A stretch of 64,000 bases of DNA from NCBI GenBank assembly GCA_033439795.1, contig JAUTDP010000005.1, positions 3,129,001 through 3,193,000 of the forward strand. The letters are read 5' to 3'. The stretch is from Sordaria brevicollis (lineage: Eukaryota > Ascomycota > Sordariomycetes > Sordariales > Sordariaceae). Below, one piece after another: positions 10,501 to 21,393 of this stretch. The position numbers were made by a program, and so were the translations under genes. Position 1 is the first letter of the stretch, and the number at the start of each line of letters is the position of its first letter. The notes beneath the pieces were generated by a model. It was not told the DNA's origin. It did no database searches and worked only from the letters and a program-made list of their open reading frames with translations.

Positions 10501-13480
10501 TATATAATATATTTAAAGACGAATTATTAATTCTAAAGAAAATTTTAAAGGATTTTTTCGATAAAGGTTTTATTCGCGTTAATAATTCCGCTACTATTAT
10601 ACTAGTATTCTTTATTAGGAAATTGGGTAGTAATTTACGTTTTTATTATAATTATTGCGCCTTTAATACTATTACCCGCGCTAACCGTTACCTTCTCCCC
10701 TTTATTAAAGAGATTTTCCGTATTATTATTAAATCGAAATAGTTTATTAAAATAAATATAGTATAAACCTTTTACAAAATCCGTATAATAGAAGGAGAGG
10801 AGGGTAAAATAATTTTCCGTTATCGGTATAGATTATTCGAATAAATAATTATATTATTTAAATTAGTAGGAGTATTAACGATATTTTAACGGTATATAAA
10901 TATAATATTAGGTAATTATTTAGATAATTTCTATTCTATTTATATAAACGATATATTAATTTTTTCGGATAGTATAAGGAAGGAATATATATAGAAAATT
11001 AAATTAATAATCGAACGAATAGTTAACGCTAATCTTTATTTAGATCTTAAGAAGTATAAATTTATTATATAAGAGGTTAAGTATTTAAGCTTTATTATAA
11101 TTGCAGGAATTAGTATTAAAATTAACCCGGAGAAGATTAAAATTATTATTAAATAGGAGGCCCTTACATTTTAGAAGGGAGTAAAGAGTTTTTTAAATTT
11201 TACGAATTATTACCGGATATTTATTAAGGACTTTTTTACGATTTTTAGACCGTTAACGGCTTTAATAAATAAAGGTATTGCCTTCGAATAAATTAAATAA
11301 TATAATAATACCTTTATAAAATTAAAATAATATTTTATAGAAATTTCTATCCTTATTTAATAGGACCCCGAATTATTTATTTTCTTAGAAATTAATTATA
11401 ATAATTATAGTTTAGGTAATATTTTCTCCTAAGAATCTACGGAAAGTAAAAAGATTATAGTAAACTTTTACTCTTAAAAATTTACCCCTACGGAATATAA
11501 TTATTTTATTTACAATAAAAAAATATTCTCTATTATTTATTATTTAGAAAAATAATTTATAAAATTACGTAATTATAAAAAATTTATAATAATAATAGAT
11601 TATTATAATTTCGAATATTTTATAGAGCGTTAATACCTCTTAAAGTAATAAATTTATTAAATTAAATTCTTCTCCCAATTTAACCTTTAAATCGTTTATT
11701 ACCTTAACGCTCTTACTATAATATTAAACGCTTTATCCCGTAGAAATTAAGACCGATTTAATAAAGTTAATATTAAAGCCCGAAATATATAATTAATCCC
11801 GGAATCCGTTTTAAAGAATTACGTCCGTATAATACCTACCGTCCTCTTTATAAGGGAGGGCGTAAAAGTATTTGAGAATTTAAATTTATAATAATTCTTT
11901 AACCGAATTGCTTAGGACGACGAAATTTATTAAACGGTCCGTTAGGCCGTTATTAATAAAGATAAAGCCCTCCCTACGTTAATATAAGGGTTAAAGATAT
12001 AGTTAAGCGAATATAAAATCGACGGTATAGGTAAGTTTTACTATAGAGATTGTATTTGGGTCTTTAGAGCTCTTATCTTCTTAGAAATAATAATTCTTTA
12101 TTTATCTTTAGAAGATTCTAAAAAGAATATACTACGTACCCGTTTTATTTAAAAAATTTACGATTCTATTACCTTCGGCTATTTAAAAAAAAAAGGTACT
12201 ATTTATATTATTAATAGAGACTTCTACTAACTATTAATAGGCATTTATATCCGCCGTTTTATCGCTAATTACGATATTTACAGCCGGGTTAAATATTAGA
12301 GAAATTAAAAGAAAGGGTTATTAAAACCGTTCCCTATTTTAAAATAATTCTTTAGAAAAATTTAAATAAATTTTATTATAGACTTTCCCCTTATTAATAA
12401 TTATATTAATTTATTAATTATTAAGGACTAGTTTAATAAATCGGTAATTTTAGAGCCCTTCCCTTCTATAAAGGTAAAAATTATTATAGAAACCTTCCTC
12501 CGTTATTTCGTCCGTTATTACAGTTAATTTAATTTTATTATAAACAATCGTAGTATTAATTGGACTAGCCGCTTTTAAAAGCGCTTATACAATTTATTAG
12601 GTATTAATTAATTATTAAATACTACTTTCTACCCCTAGACCGATAATAATTTAAAGAGAATAAATTAGGAAGTATAAATATTCTTTCGTATTTTCGTTAA
12701 TAATATTTAAAACGATTAGGATTATTAATATCCTATTATATAATTAATAATTAATAGTAAAATTAATATAATTATTAATATATCCCCCTTCTATATTATT
12801 TATAATTATTATTTATAGTTTTTAATTTTTATATTTTCCCCTCCCGTTAAAATAAATTCTAAAAATCTTTAAGAGAGAATATAGAATTTCGTAAACTAGT
12901 TATAATAAATTATAAATTTCTATTAAACTATAATAATAGTATTAACGTAAAAATAAAAATAGTTCACTAATAAAAAACGTTTACTTATTAAAATCTTTAA
13001 GGTTAAAAATAAAGTTTAATTTAATTTTAAAAATTTTACGACGGTTTACCCTAAGAAGAAATTAGATTAGTTATACGCTAAATATATAATATTTCGAATA
13101 TTTAACCCCTTTATTATAGAATTTTCCGACCTTTTATCGTAAATATTTAATAAATTTTACATCGACTTTCTACGGCGCACTAAAAACGACCCTTTACCGG
13201 GCTAAATAATTATTAATTTATAACCGCCCGTTATTATAATCGACGGTAAGAAGGAGTATTTAATAAACGAAATCCTTTATATTAAAATTTAAAATTTAGG
13301 CCGTATATTATTAATTAATTAATAAGGGTAAATTAATTAAATATAGGAACCTTTAGAAAAATTAATTAATATTGCCGCCCTAAATACTTTTAAAGAGAAA
13401 TACGGCCTAGCGATCGAAAATAATAATCCCGCCGATTATTTTATTATATAATATAAGAAGAGAAAGAGGAAATTAATATA
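10500..13480 (+). pseudogene. Chromovirus pol: reverse transcriptase, RNase H, integrase, chromodomain
   Basis: Translation with stops read through shows the Ty3/gypsy order. Reverse transcriptase: YINDILIFSDS at about 10935-10973 (normally Y-x-DD), then a block ending INPEKIKIII (about 11150). RNase H is inferred by position (about 11340-11700). Integrase: a DFLPLINNYINLL block near 12390, INWTSRFK near 12560, and TFYP*TDNN near 12630, matching the usual F-x-P-Q-T-D. The end (about 13215-13430) reads DGKKEYLINEIL ... EPLEKLINI, matching a chromodomain (EY-V-x-IL ... WEPL-x-NL), so the element belongs to the chromoviruses. Numerous CAR-to-TAR and TGG-to-TAG/TAA stops make it dead. Confidence 0.8.
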
Positions 13481-13499
13481 ATTAAAGAATATTAGAATA

Positions 13500-14580
13500 T
13501 TAATTTTAATTTTTAGTTTTTTTATTCTTCGTAGTAGGGCTTCTTCTTATAGTATATAAACGCTTCCTTTAACGCCTAAACTTCTTCTTCCAACTTATTA
13601 AATTAGGCGATTAACAATTTTATAGTATTAATAAATATTATTTCGTTCGTAAGGGCGGCGGGAGCGGAGGGAGCGGCGAGTATAATAAAGGTAGTAAATT
13701 TAAACTAGGATATAACCCGGGGAATATTAATAGTAATAATATTATTATATTACTCCTTAGAAAAAATAGTAATTAGCGATATTTTTTTATTTTTCTTAGA
13801 GTATTTTCCTTTGCGAAATAATTAATTTAATAATAATTTAATTTTTTAATAATTTAATTACATTATGTATAATACCGATTATACGACGAATATACCCGAA
13901 AGTTTTATAATTTTATTTCCCGAATAGCGCCGCTTCTTAGATTTTTATTAGAATAAAAATAAGACCGTTAATACGGTTATACTTTTTACTATCGTTATAA
14001 TACATTATATAAAATATATATTTAAATTTAATAATATATTCGTAACGCCTATTTAGGTAAAAGATATATTATACTTCCAATTTAATATAATTAGCCTATA
14101 AAAAAAGAATTAACGAAATATTAAAAACGGAAATAATAGTAAAGAGATTTATAAATTAATATAGGCGTTTATTTTTAAGCGTATTAATTAAACCCTTTAA
14201 AGATATTAATAGAAGGTCGAATTTAATAAAGCGGAATTCCGTTTTCTTTTTTTTATTAAAAATTTCGAATTTTTCGAATTCGATAAAAGGCTTAGGCGTA
14301 AGAATAAGCGTAGGAGGGAGAGGAGCGTTGCGTAGGGAGGAGGAAGGCAGAATAATAAATAAACGAAATATTTAATAAATTAATTAAATCGGATCGAAAA
14401 AGGAGGAGTTAACGTTAAACGAATTTATTTTAATAATTATTATAATAATTAAAAAGGAGGAGAAAGGAAGGGAAAAATTTTTTCTAGAAGGAAGGGTTTT
14501 TATACGTAAATTTATATATTATTATTTAGCGGGGTAGGTAATAATTAAGAAAAAGGTACGTTTAAATAGAAGGCGCGTTT
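13500..14580 (-). other. 1.1-kb region between pol and 3' LTR, with a possible antisense frame
   Basis: Less AT-rich than pol. On the minus strand, reading TAA/TAG as mutated CAA/CAG, about 13540-13760 gives a smooth protein-like frame with AAPSAPAALTNEI and then a heptad-like NKLEEEV*ALKEAF. This could be a degraded antisense gene of the element, or chance. Confidence 0.35.
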
Positions 14581-14582
14581 TT

Positions 14583-14600
14583 AAGAGGGGAGGAGGGGGG
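14583..14600 (+). promoter_or_regulatory. Polypurine tract of the chromovirus
   Basis: AAGAGGGGAGGAGGGGGG lies three bases before the 3' LTR, the usual plus-strand primer position, confirming plus-strand orientation. Confidence 0.8.
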
Positions 14601-14603
14601 TAA

Positions 14604-14825
14604 TATTATAAGGTTACCGCCCGGGTATAGAGTTCTAGTTATAGCGATTAGAGCGTGGTTGTACGCCCCGTTTCGACGCCCTAGCGTGGCGGTGCGTACT
14701 TTGCCCTCCCGCCTCAAAACTTCGCCGCTAGTAGGTCCGCCTCGTAATTAGAATTTTCCTCCTTTATAGAACCTTAATATAACTATAACGACTAGTACGT
14801 GTGTTAATTGTACTTCCCCGTTACA
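14604..14825 (+). repeat. 3' LTR of the chromovirus
   Basis: 222-bp partner of 7938-8159. It begins TATTATAAGG, where the other reads TGTTATGGGG, consistent with G-to-A changes, and ends TTACA. Confidence 0.9.
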
Positions 14826-14830
14826 ATTAT
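14826..14830. repeat. Right 5-bp TSD of the chromovirus (ATTAT)
   Basis: Matches 7933-7937; reading across one copy restores the transposase exon in frame. Confidence 0.88.
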
Positions 14831-17800
14831 TAAATTATTATAATAGGTAAAGTTTTAAATTTTTTAATTATAAATATATAAATATATATATATCTATAAA
14901 CTAATAATATTAATAATTTTTATAGACGGGATATAGCTTTAAATCGAAAGAAACTTCGTAATAAAGTTTATACTTTATATAATAATTATTTTCAAGCCTT
15001 TAATATTGAATTAATTAAACATATTAATTCGGGTGGTAAAATATCCGTTATATTAGATTCGTGGAAGTCTAGAAGTAATGATTCGTATTTTGGTGTAAAA
15101 ATCTGTTATATTAATGAAAATTTCGAATATAAATATAAATTAATTGGTAAGGGTATTAATTAAGAATATTAATTATAAAAATAAATTATTAATTTCTTCT
15201 AAATAAATTAGGATTCGAACCTCTACCGAATAAATATTCTATTACTGGGTTTTATTATTTAAAGGCATTTACAGATATTATTAAACAATATAAACCTTTA
15301 ACCGGAAATTCAGTTATTATTAGGTAAATTGAAATATTTCCTTTAATATAATATTAAAATAATTATTAAATTTATTATTTATATTCGAAATATAATTAAT
15401 ATATATATTATATTATTTTAATTATTATATTTATAATATAATATTTTAATTTATATTTATAATATAATATTTTAATTTATAATTATAATATATAATAATA
15501 TATTTATCTTTATTAATATTAATATATTTAGAATTTTTATATATATTATAGATTTACTAATTCTATTCTTTTATAGTTTTACTCGTGATAATGCTAGCTC
15601 TAATAATAAATTTCTTATTGAATATTTTAAAAAGTATATAAATGAATTTAATAAAAATAATTTATTCGATATTCGTTGTGCTTCCTATATTATTAATTTA
15701 GTAGTACGAGATATTTTAGATTTATTTATTAGTAAAAGGGATATTATTATAGAAGAGCGGGGAAGTCAAAGCCCTAGGTCTTCAATTTATATTACTAGAG
15801 AAGACGAAGAAAATATTAACGAATATTTAAATATCGACGATTTTGAAGAAGATCTTGATTTACCAGGGGAAGAAAGTAGTTTAAAGGGTAAGTAAAATTT
15901 CTATAAAAAAATAATTATTATATAATTATATTAAGAAATATTAATTATTATTGTTAATATTATAATATATATATTTTAATATAATTATATAAAGAAATAT
16001 TAATTATTATTAATATAATTATTATCAATAAAATTATTATTAATATAATTATTATTAATATAATTATTATTAGTTATGAATATATATATATATATATATA
16101 GATTAATATTATAATATATAATATTCTTTAAGATTCTCTTAAATATATTTTTACTAATTTATTAATAGATTTTGTTAATAAAATTCGGATTCTTTCAAAT
16201 TATATTAAAAATACTTAAGATGGTAAAGACCTTTGGTTATCCGGTATACAAGTAGCGAAGCGGGCAGGTAGTATTAACCGTAATTGGAAAGGTTATACTA
16301 TTCCTATTGGTAAGAAAACTATTTTATTATATATTAAAATATTATATATTCTTTTAATATATTTTAAATTAATATATTTATAATTATTGATTTAAAATAA
16401 TTTACTTACTTATAAATAATATATATAAATATTTTTAATAATTATATATTTTATTATATTATTTTGAATGGAAAATATATACTAATTTATATTAAGTTTA
16501 TTTATTTAGATAATGCTATTAGATGGAATTCAACGTATAGAATGCTAGATCGATTTTTATATTGTTAGGATGCGGTTATTTACGTATATAGAAATACTAC
16601 TAACCCTATAGTTGAAGGTAACCGAATTCTAAAAAAGGATTTTAAATATTTAGAATTTTTAAAAAATATATTCGAAGTTTTCGTTGAACCTTCAGTAGAA
16701 TTACAAGGTCAGGTTTATACTACTATTAATTCAGCGTTTTTATATATTTACGATATATTCGCTACACTTAAACGGATAATTCTAGAAATTGAACGAAATT
16801 TAAACGAGGAAGAAGTAAGTAAATTATTATAATTAATTAATATAATTAATTATTATATTTTACTATTATATATAATAAAAACTATATATATATATAATAA
16901 TAATTTCTTTATTATATATTATAATATTGATTTTTAAATAGGATTAAATATTCAACGATATAATGCAAGCGGTTAAAGTAGGGATTACTAAATTGGAAAA
17001 ATATTTTCCAAAGAAATTATCAAAAGAATCGCTAGAAAAATTTAAACCTTATATTCTAGCTTTATTTTTAGATCCTAAATATAAATTATCCCATTTCGAA
17101 AACGGTTCGAACGGCCAAGAACCGGGTCTTCTATACCACTACCCAGATATATATAACGATGTTTTAAAATTAATTAAAGAAGAATATAAATCGTAAGTTT
17201 ATAAATATTTATAATAATTATTTTTTTAATATAAATATATAAATTTATATTTAATTATTATAATTATATAATATAAATATATATATATAAATATATATGT
17301 ATATATATAATTATTTATTTTAAATATAAAATAAAATACTAATAATTATAATAGTACAATTATACCTACGTCCCAGATTAGGAATGAAGAAATTTCAACA
17401 ACGGAAGATAATAATCGAAAGATTAAAAATAAAAAGAATAAATTCTTTATTAAATCTAAATCGGAAAACGATAATAAAAATAAAATAGATCAATATTTAT
17501 AAGAAGGACGACCAGAATTACTAGAAGTAAGTAATTTATTATATTATAATAATATTTCTCATTATAAAATCTTTTATAAAAATATAATATATAATATATT
17601 ATAACTCTTTTAATATTATATTATTATTATTTTTAAATATATAATATTATTTTTTAAAAAATAATAATATAATAATAATATAATTATTTATTTAATATAT
17701 ATTTTAATTTTATATATAATAATTATAATACTAATTTAATTTTAATAGAATATTAATCCTTTAGAATATTGGAAAATGGTCGGTTTAAAATGGCCTACCT

Positions 17801-18294
17801 TATTAATAATGGCTAGGAAATATTTAGGAATTCCAGCTACGAGCGTTAGTATTGAAAGGGAATTTAGTTATAGCCAATTAATTATAATTAAAAATCGTAA
17901 TAAAATTGATCCTAAATTAATGAAACTAATAATGTTATTAAAGAGTTGGAGAATTACTAATATTGAAGAAATAAATAAATATTTATTTAATAATATTAAA
18001 GAATTCTTAGAAGATAATAAAGAAAGAAAATTAAGGAAAGGGAAGGAAGATAATTCTAGTAGTAGTAATAATAGTAGTAGTAGTTTTAGTAGTAATGATG
18101 ACGATAGTGGTAATGAAAATACTAATAAAAATTATATTATAATGAAGGAAAAAAGGGATTTAGAAAGGAAAAGAAGAAATAAACGGAATACTATTAATAT
18201 TTCTAGTGACGAAGAGGATGAAGAAGAGGATATAAATATTGAAGATTTAAATGAAGAAGAAATTGAAGAATATAGAATGGAAGGTCTTATTTAA

Positions 18295-18313
18295 ATGAAA
18301 TAATAAATATAAT

Positions 18314-18353
<40 letters not shown>

Positions 18354-18689
18354 TATATATATAATAAAATTATATTATATTTATATTTTTAAATAATATT
18401 TATAAATTATATTTATTATTCGAATTAATTTTAGATTAAATATAAAGAGAAAAAAATTATAATAAAGTAATTAAAATAAAGAAATAAATGATTTTGATAT
18501 CAATATAAAAATTATATTATATATATAATTTATTATTCTTAAAAAAAATCGATTAAATAAGAAATATAATATTTTATATAAAAGGATATCTTTTTTTATT
18601 GGATTGAAATTTCTTAATAAATTTACAATGATTAAAATTATATAAAAAAGGAAAAAAGATAATAAAAAAAAAAGAAATTTATTAAAAAA
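18295..18689. other. Convergent gap between transposase and second accessory gene
   Basis: AT-rich, with a (TA)n run at about 18318-18350. It holds the 3' ends of both genes; nothing else is seen. Confidence 0.4.
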
Positions 18690-18794
18690 CTATTTACGAT
18701 ATTCCTTTACGATTTTCATTTTATTCTTAAAAGGCCGGCCTATACGTTTCTTTATAGGAAGAAGGGGGGGAGTAAAAGAAAGAGGGTTAAGGGA

Positions 18795-18925
18795 AGGAAA
18801 ACGGTCCTTCGAAGGAAGGGGGTCTTTAAAAGGAAGGGGGTCCTTAGAAGGAAGGGGGTCTTTAGAAGGAAGGGGGTCCTTAGAAGGAAGGGGGTCTTTA
18901 GAAGGAAGGGGGTCCTTAGAAGAAG
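18795..18925 (-). repeat. 18-bp coding tandem repeat, (KDPLPS)n
   Basis: About seven copies of an 18-bp unit (GAAGGAAGGGGGTCYTTAR on plus) keep the reading frame in the last exon of the second hAT accessory gene. Confidence 0.8.
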
Positions 18926-19223
18926 AAATCTAAATTTAAATTAATTAATTAAAAATCGAAAAAAAATCGAAAATTAAAAAGGATTTATTTACCTTCGGAA
19001 TAATAGAAATACTATTATCTTCGAAAATTTTAATCGAATAACCTTAAATTTAAATAGTAATTATAGGTTCGTTATTAGGTTCGGAAGCCTTAATAGGCTG
19101 GGTAGGTTCATTTGAAGGTTGAACAGCCGGGGAAGACTAAAAAGAAAAAAAAAGGGAATAAGATTAATAAACAATAAATAATAAAAAAATAATAAATATT
19201 TTATTTATTATTTAATAGAAGGG

Positions 19224-19243
19224 AGGGGGGGGGGGGGGGGGGG
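19224..19243 (+). repeat. Poly-G tract
   Basis: A run of about 18-20 G within an AT-rich intron of the degraded accessory gene. Such runs are also prone to assembly error. Confidence 0.7.
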
Positions 19244-19489
19244 TAATTATTTACTGGTTGAATAGGTTGATTATTAGAAGGATTAGTAGAAGGGTTAAGT
19301 TCGGGAATAGCTTCGAAGGTAGGAAGAGGTTAAAAATTTAATTAAAAAACGGATTAATTAAAAAAGGAAAAAAAAAAAGGATTATATTTACCTCGAAAAC
19401 CGTTAAGGGGTCACCAAAATTGGGATCGGGTTGTTCGAAATCTTCCGGTGAGGGAAAAGATAGGAAGGGGGGGTCCTATAATTGATTAG

Positions 19490-19985
19490 AAAGGAAAAAA
19501 AACGAAGGAAAAAAACGAAGGAAAAAAAACGAAGGAAAAAAAACGAAGGAAAAAAAATGAAGTAAAAAAACCGAAAAATAATAAAGGAAAAAAAACGAAG
19601 GAAAAAAAACGAAGGAAAAGAAATGAAGGAAAAAAAACGAAAAATAATAAAGGAAAAAAAACGAAGGAAAAAAAACGAGAAATAATAAAGGAAAAAAAAA
19701 CGAAGGAAAAAAGCGAAGGAAAAAAAACGAAGGAAAAAAAACAAAAATAATAAAGGAAAAAAAACGAAGGAAAAAAACCGAAAAATAATAAAGGAAAAAA
19801 AACGAAGGAAAAAAACGAAGGAAAAAAAACGAAGGAAAAAAAAACGAAGGAAAAAAAAGGAAGGAAAAAAAACGAAAAATAATAAAGGAAAAAAAGGAAG
19901 AAAAAAAGTAAGAAAAAAAGGAAGAAAAAAAGGAAGAAAAAAAGGAAGAAAAAAAGGAAGGAAAAAAGGAAGGAAATAAAAGGGT
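19490..19985 (+). repeat. Purine-only tandem repeat (GAAGGAAAAAAAAC)n
   Basis: Nearly 500 bp of degenerate GAAGGAAAAAAAAC-type units, purine-rich on the plus strand. The long Phe-rich minus-strand frame across it is a by-product of the repeat. Confidence 0.8.
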
Positions 19986-20056
19986 ATACGAATAAGAAAA
20001 ATAGGGTTATCGAAGGTTTGACCGCCTTCCCGAAGGAAGGAATCGAAGAAATCCAT

Positions 20057-20595
20057 TATAGGAAGGTAGAAAAAGGATAGGTAAAAGGATAAAGAAATTG
20101 AAAGGTTTGATAATTTAGATGAAAAAGAAAAAGGAAATTCGAAGGGGAAAGGCCGTATATATAGAAGAAAATTTTCATTAGAAGAATACTTCGATATATT
20201 AATATTCTATAGAATTATTCGATTTTTAACCTTTTAAACGTTATTATTTTATTAAAAAGTATAAGAATCTTAATTTGAAAAGGAGGGTAGGTAGGGTTAT
20301 AATAAAGGGTAGGTAGGGTTACATTGGTAGGTCATATGACGATTTTTGGAATCTTTTAGAATCGGAAAGAAGGGAATAATGTAAGAAGATTTGAAATAGA
20401 TAAGGAAAGAAGAAAATGATGTAGAAGAGGTTGGAAAAGAAGGAAATGACGTAAGGAAGAGGATTTGGAAGGTTTGGAAGGTTTAGAAGGCTTCGAATTT
20501 AGAAGGCTTAGAAGGCTTAGAAGGTTAAGAAGGTTAAAAAGGCTAAGAAGGCTAAGAAGGCTTAGAAGGCTAAGAAGGCTAAAAAAGTTTAGAAA

Positions 20596-20597
<2 letters not shown>
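20057..20597. other. hAT interior upstream of the second accessory gene
   Basis: AT-rich, ending in GAAGGCTTAGAAGGCTAA-type short repeats (about 20470-20590). The ATGACG-containing stretch at about 20330-20460 may include promoter sequence. No gene is seen. Confidence 0.35.

Positions 20598-20683
<86 letters not shown>
20598..20683. repeat. (ATT)n microsatellite
   Basis: Uninterrupted ATT repeat of about 28 units with one variant (ACT). Confidence 0.9.
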
Positions 20684-20686
<3 letters not shown>

Positions 20687-20704
20687 TCTAATTTCTTATT
20701 ATAT

Positions 20705-21365
20705 TACGTTTATAATACTAAAATTTAGAATACTAATTAGTATTTTTAGTAATACTAGAGTACTAAAAGTACTAAAAATACTAATTAGTACTAATTTAGT
20801 ACTACTCTAGTACTACTTTAGTACTCTAGTACTACTAAAAATACTAATTAGTACTAATTTAGTACTACTCTAGTACTACTCTAGTACTCTAATACTACTA
20901 AAAGTACTAATTAGTACTAATTTAGTACTACTCTAATACTACTCTAGTACTTTAGTACTATTAAAAGTACTAATTAGTATTTTCGGTTTTTAAAATATTA
21001 ATATTTTATATAATATAAATATATATTATTATAAAGTAAAAATCGTATATTCTAAATTTTTAATTAGATTTTCGATAATATTTTTCTTAAATTATTTATA
21101 CCTATATTTATATAACCGTTTTCAAAACCTTAATTATAAATTAACTCAAAATGTTTTAGTATAAAGAAAAGTAGTTTTATATATAAATATTTATAAAGAA
21201 TATATACAAATCGAAAAATATTATAAAATATCGATTTTCAAAAATTAGTATTTCTAGTATACTAAAGTCTAGTACTAGTCTAGTACTAGTACTGGACTAG
21301 TCTAGTACTGGGGCAGTACTAGTACTAGTACTAAAGTCTAGTACTCTAGTACTACTAATTAGTAC
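20705..21365. repeat. hAT right subterminal AGTACT repeat fields
   Basis: Two clusters (about 20705-20985 and 21240-21365) of AGTACT/TAGTACTA repeats mirror the cluster at 3159-3560, flanking an AT-rich stretch of about 250 bp. Probable transposase binding region (inference). Confidence 0.65.
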
Positions 21366-21385
21366 AGTACTAATTCCCAACCCTG
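21366..21385 (-). repeat. hAT right terminal inverted repeat
   Basis: Reverse complement CAGGGTTGGGAATTAGTACT pairs with 3143-3161. Confidence 0.88.
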
Positions 21386-21393
21386 ACCCAAAC
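21386..21393. repeat. Right target-site duplication of the hAT element (ACCCAAAC)
   Basis: Perfect copy of 3135-3142. Confidence 0.92.

Larger units (their letters stand above)
7938..14825 (+). mobile_element. Ty3/gypsy chromovirus LTR retrotransposon, RIP-inactivated
   Basis: 6,888 bp with two 222-bp LTRs (7938-8159 and 14604-14825) that begin TGTTA/TATTA and end TTATA/TTACA, with a 5-bp duplication ATTAT. Gag is expected near 8200-9700. The pol remnants run on the plus strand: reverse transcriptase with YINDILIFSDS (from Y-x-DD), integrase remnants, and a chromodomain-like end. Many in-frame TAA/TAG codons and TpA enrichment mark heavy RIP. It lies inside an exon of the hAT transposase, so it inserted after the hAT. 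Confidence 0.9.
6959..18294 (+). pseudogene. hAT transposase, 11 exons, inactivated by stops and an LTR insertion
   Basis: Exons: 6959-7239, 7457-7578, 7800-7937 continued at 14831-14846 after the nested element, 14926-15146, 15212-15323, 15577-15887, 16133-16309, 16510-16814, 16942-17192, 17355-17526, 17749-18294. Phases agree throughout, giving 884 codons including the end stop. The start of exon 3 (AAG splice site) is the weakest call. Exons 1-2 encode a BED-type finger (C-x2-C ... H-x4-H). Later come the LDSWKS block, RDNASSN, RWNSTY, and the hAT C-terminal dimerisation block (IPATSVSIEREFS, LLKSW). An acidic Ser-rich tail ends it. TAA/TAG codons at 16216, 16566, 16945 and 17500 all fit CAR-to-TAR. 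The usual hAT C-x2-H reads CASY here (CAT to TAT). Confidence 0.85.
18690..20056 (-). pseudogene. Second hAT-borne gene candidate, degraded, with (KDPLPS)n and AT-hook-like tail
   Basis: No family recognised. Minus-strand exon candidates: a start near 20056 (MDFFDSFLREGGQTF), about 19480-19395 (PSPEDFEQPDPNFGDPLTVF), about 19308-19255 (IPELNPSTNPSNNQPIQP), 19136-18993, and 18929-18690. The last two join in phase 0. The last exon has about seven six-residue KDPLPS-type units, then KKRIGRPFKNKMK, an AT-hook-like GRP core between basic residues, and TAG at 18690-18692. Exon 19136-18993 has two stops (19050, 19044) that fit CAA-to-TAA. The first splices are unresolved because the intervening sequence is a long purine repeat. 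An AT-hook could bind the element's AT-rich ends (inference). Confidence 0.5.
3143..21385. mobile_element. hAT superfamily DNA transposon, 18.2 kb, with nested LTR element
   Basis: Termini are imperfect inverted repeats: left CAGGGTTGGGATTAGTACT, and the right reverse complement is the same with one extra A. Both are flanked by the 8-bp duplication ACCCAAAC. Inside are a hAT transposase gene (6959-18294, plus strand) and minus-strand gene candidates at 3991-5188 and 18690-20056. Without the nested chromovirus and its duplication (6,893 bp) the element is about 11.35 kb, large for hAT. It is AT-rich throughout; the transposase stops fit C-to-T changes in CA context (RIP), but mutation is lighter than in the nested LTR element. 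It interrupts the host gene starting at 2306. Confidence 0.9.

Noticed and set aside
18795..18925. CRISPR-like regular repeats
   Set aside because: The units have no unique spacers, keep a reading frame, and the genome is eukaryotic.
19403..20056. 217-residue Phe-rich membrane-like protein on the minus strand
   Set aside because: The sequence is a purine repeat read on the other strand; only the first 23 residues or so look like an exon.
3157..21380. A centromere or a single RIPped region
   Set aside because: Terminal repeats and an 8-bp duplication define it as one transposon with another nested inside.
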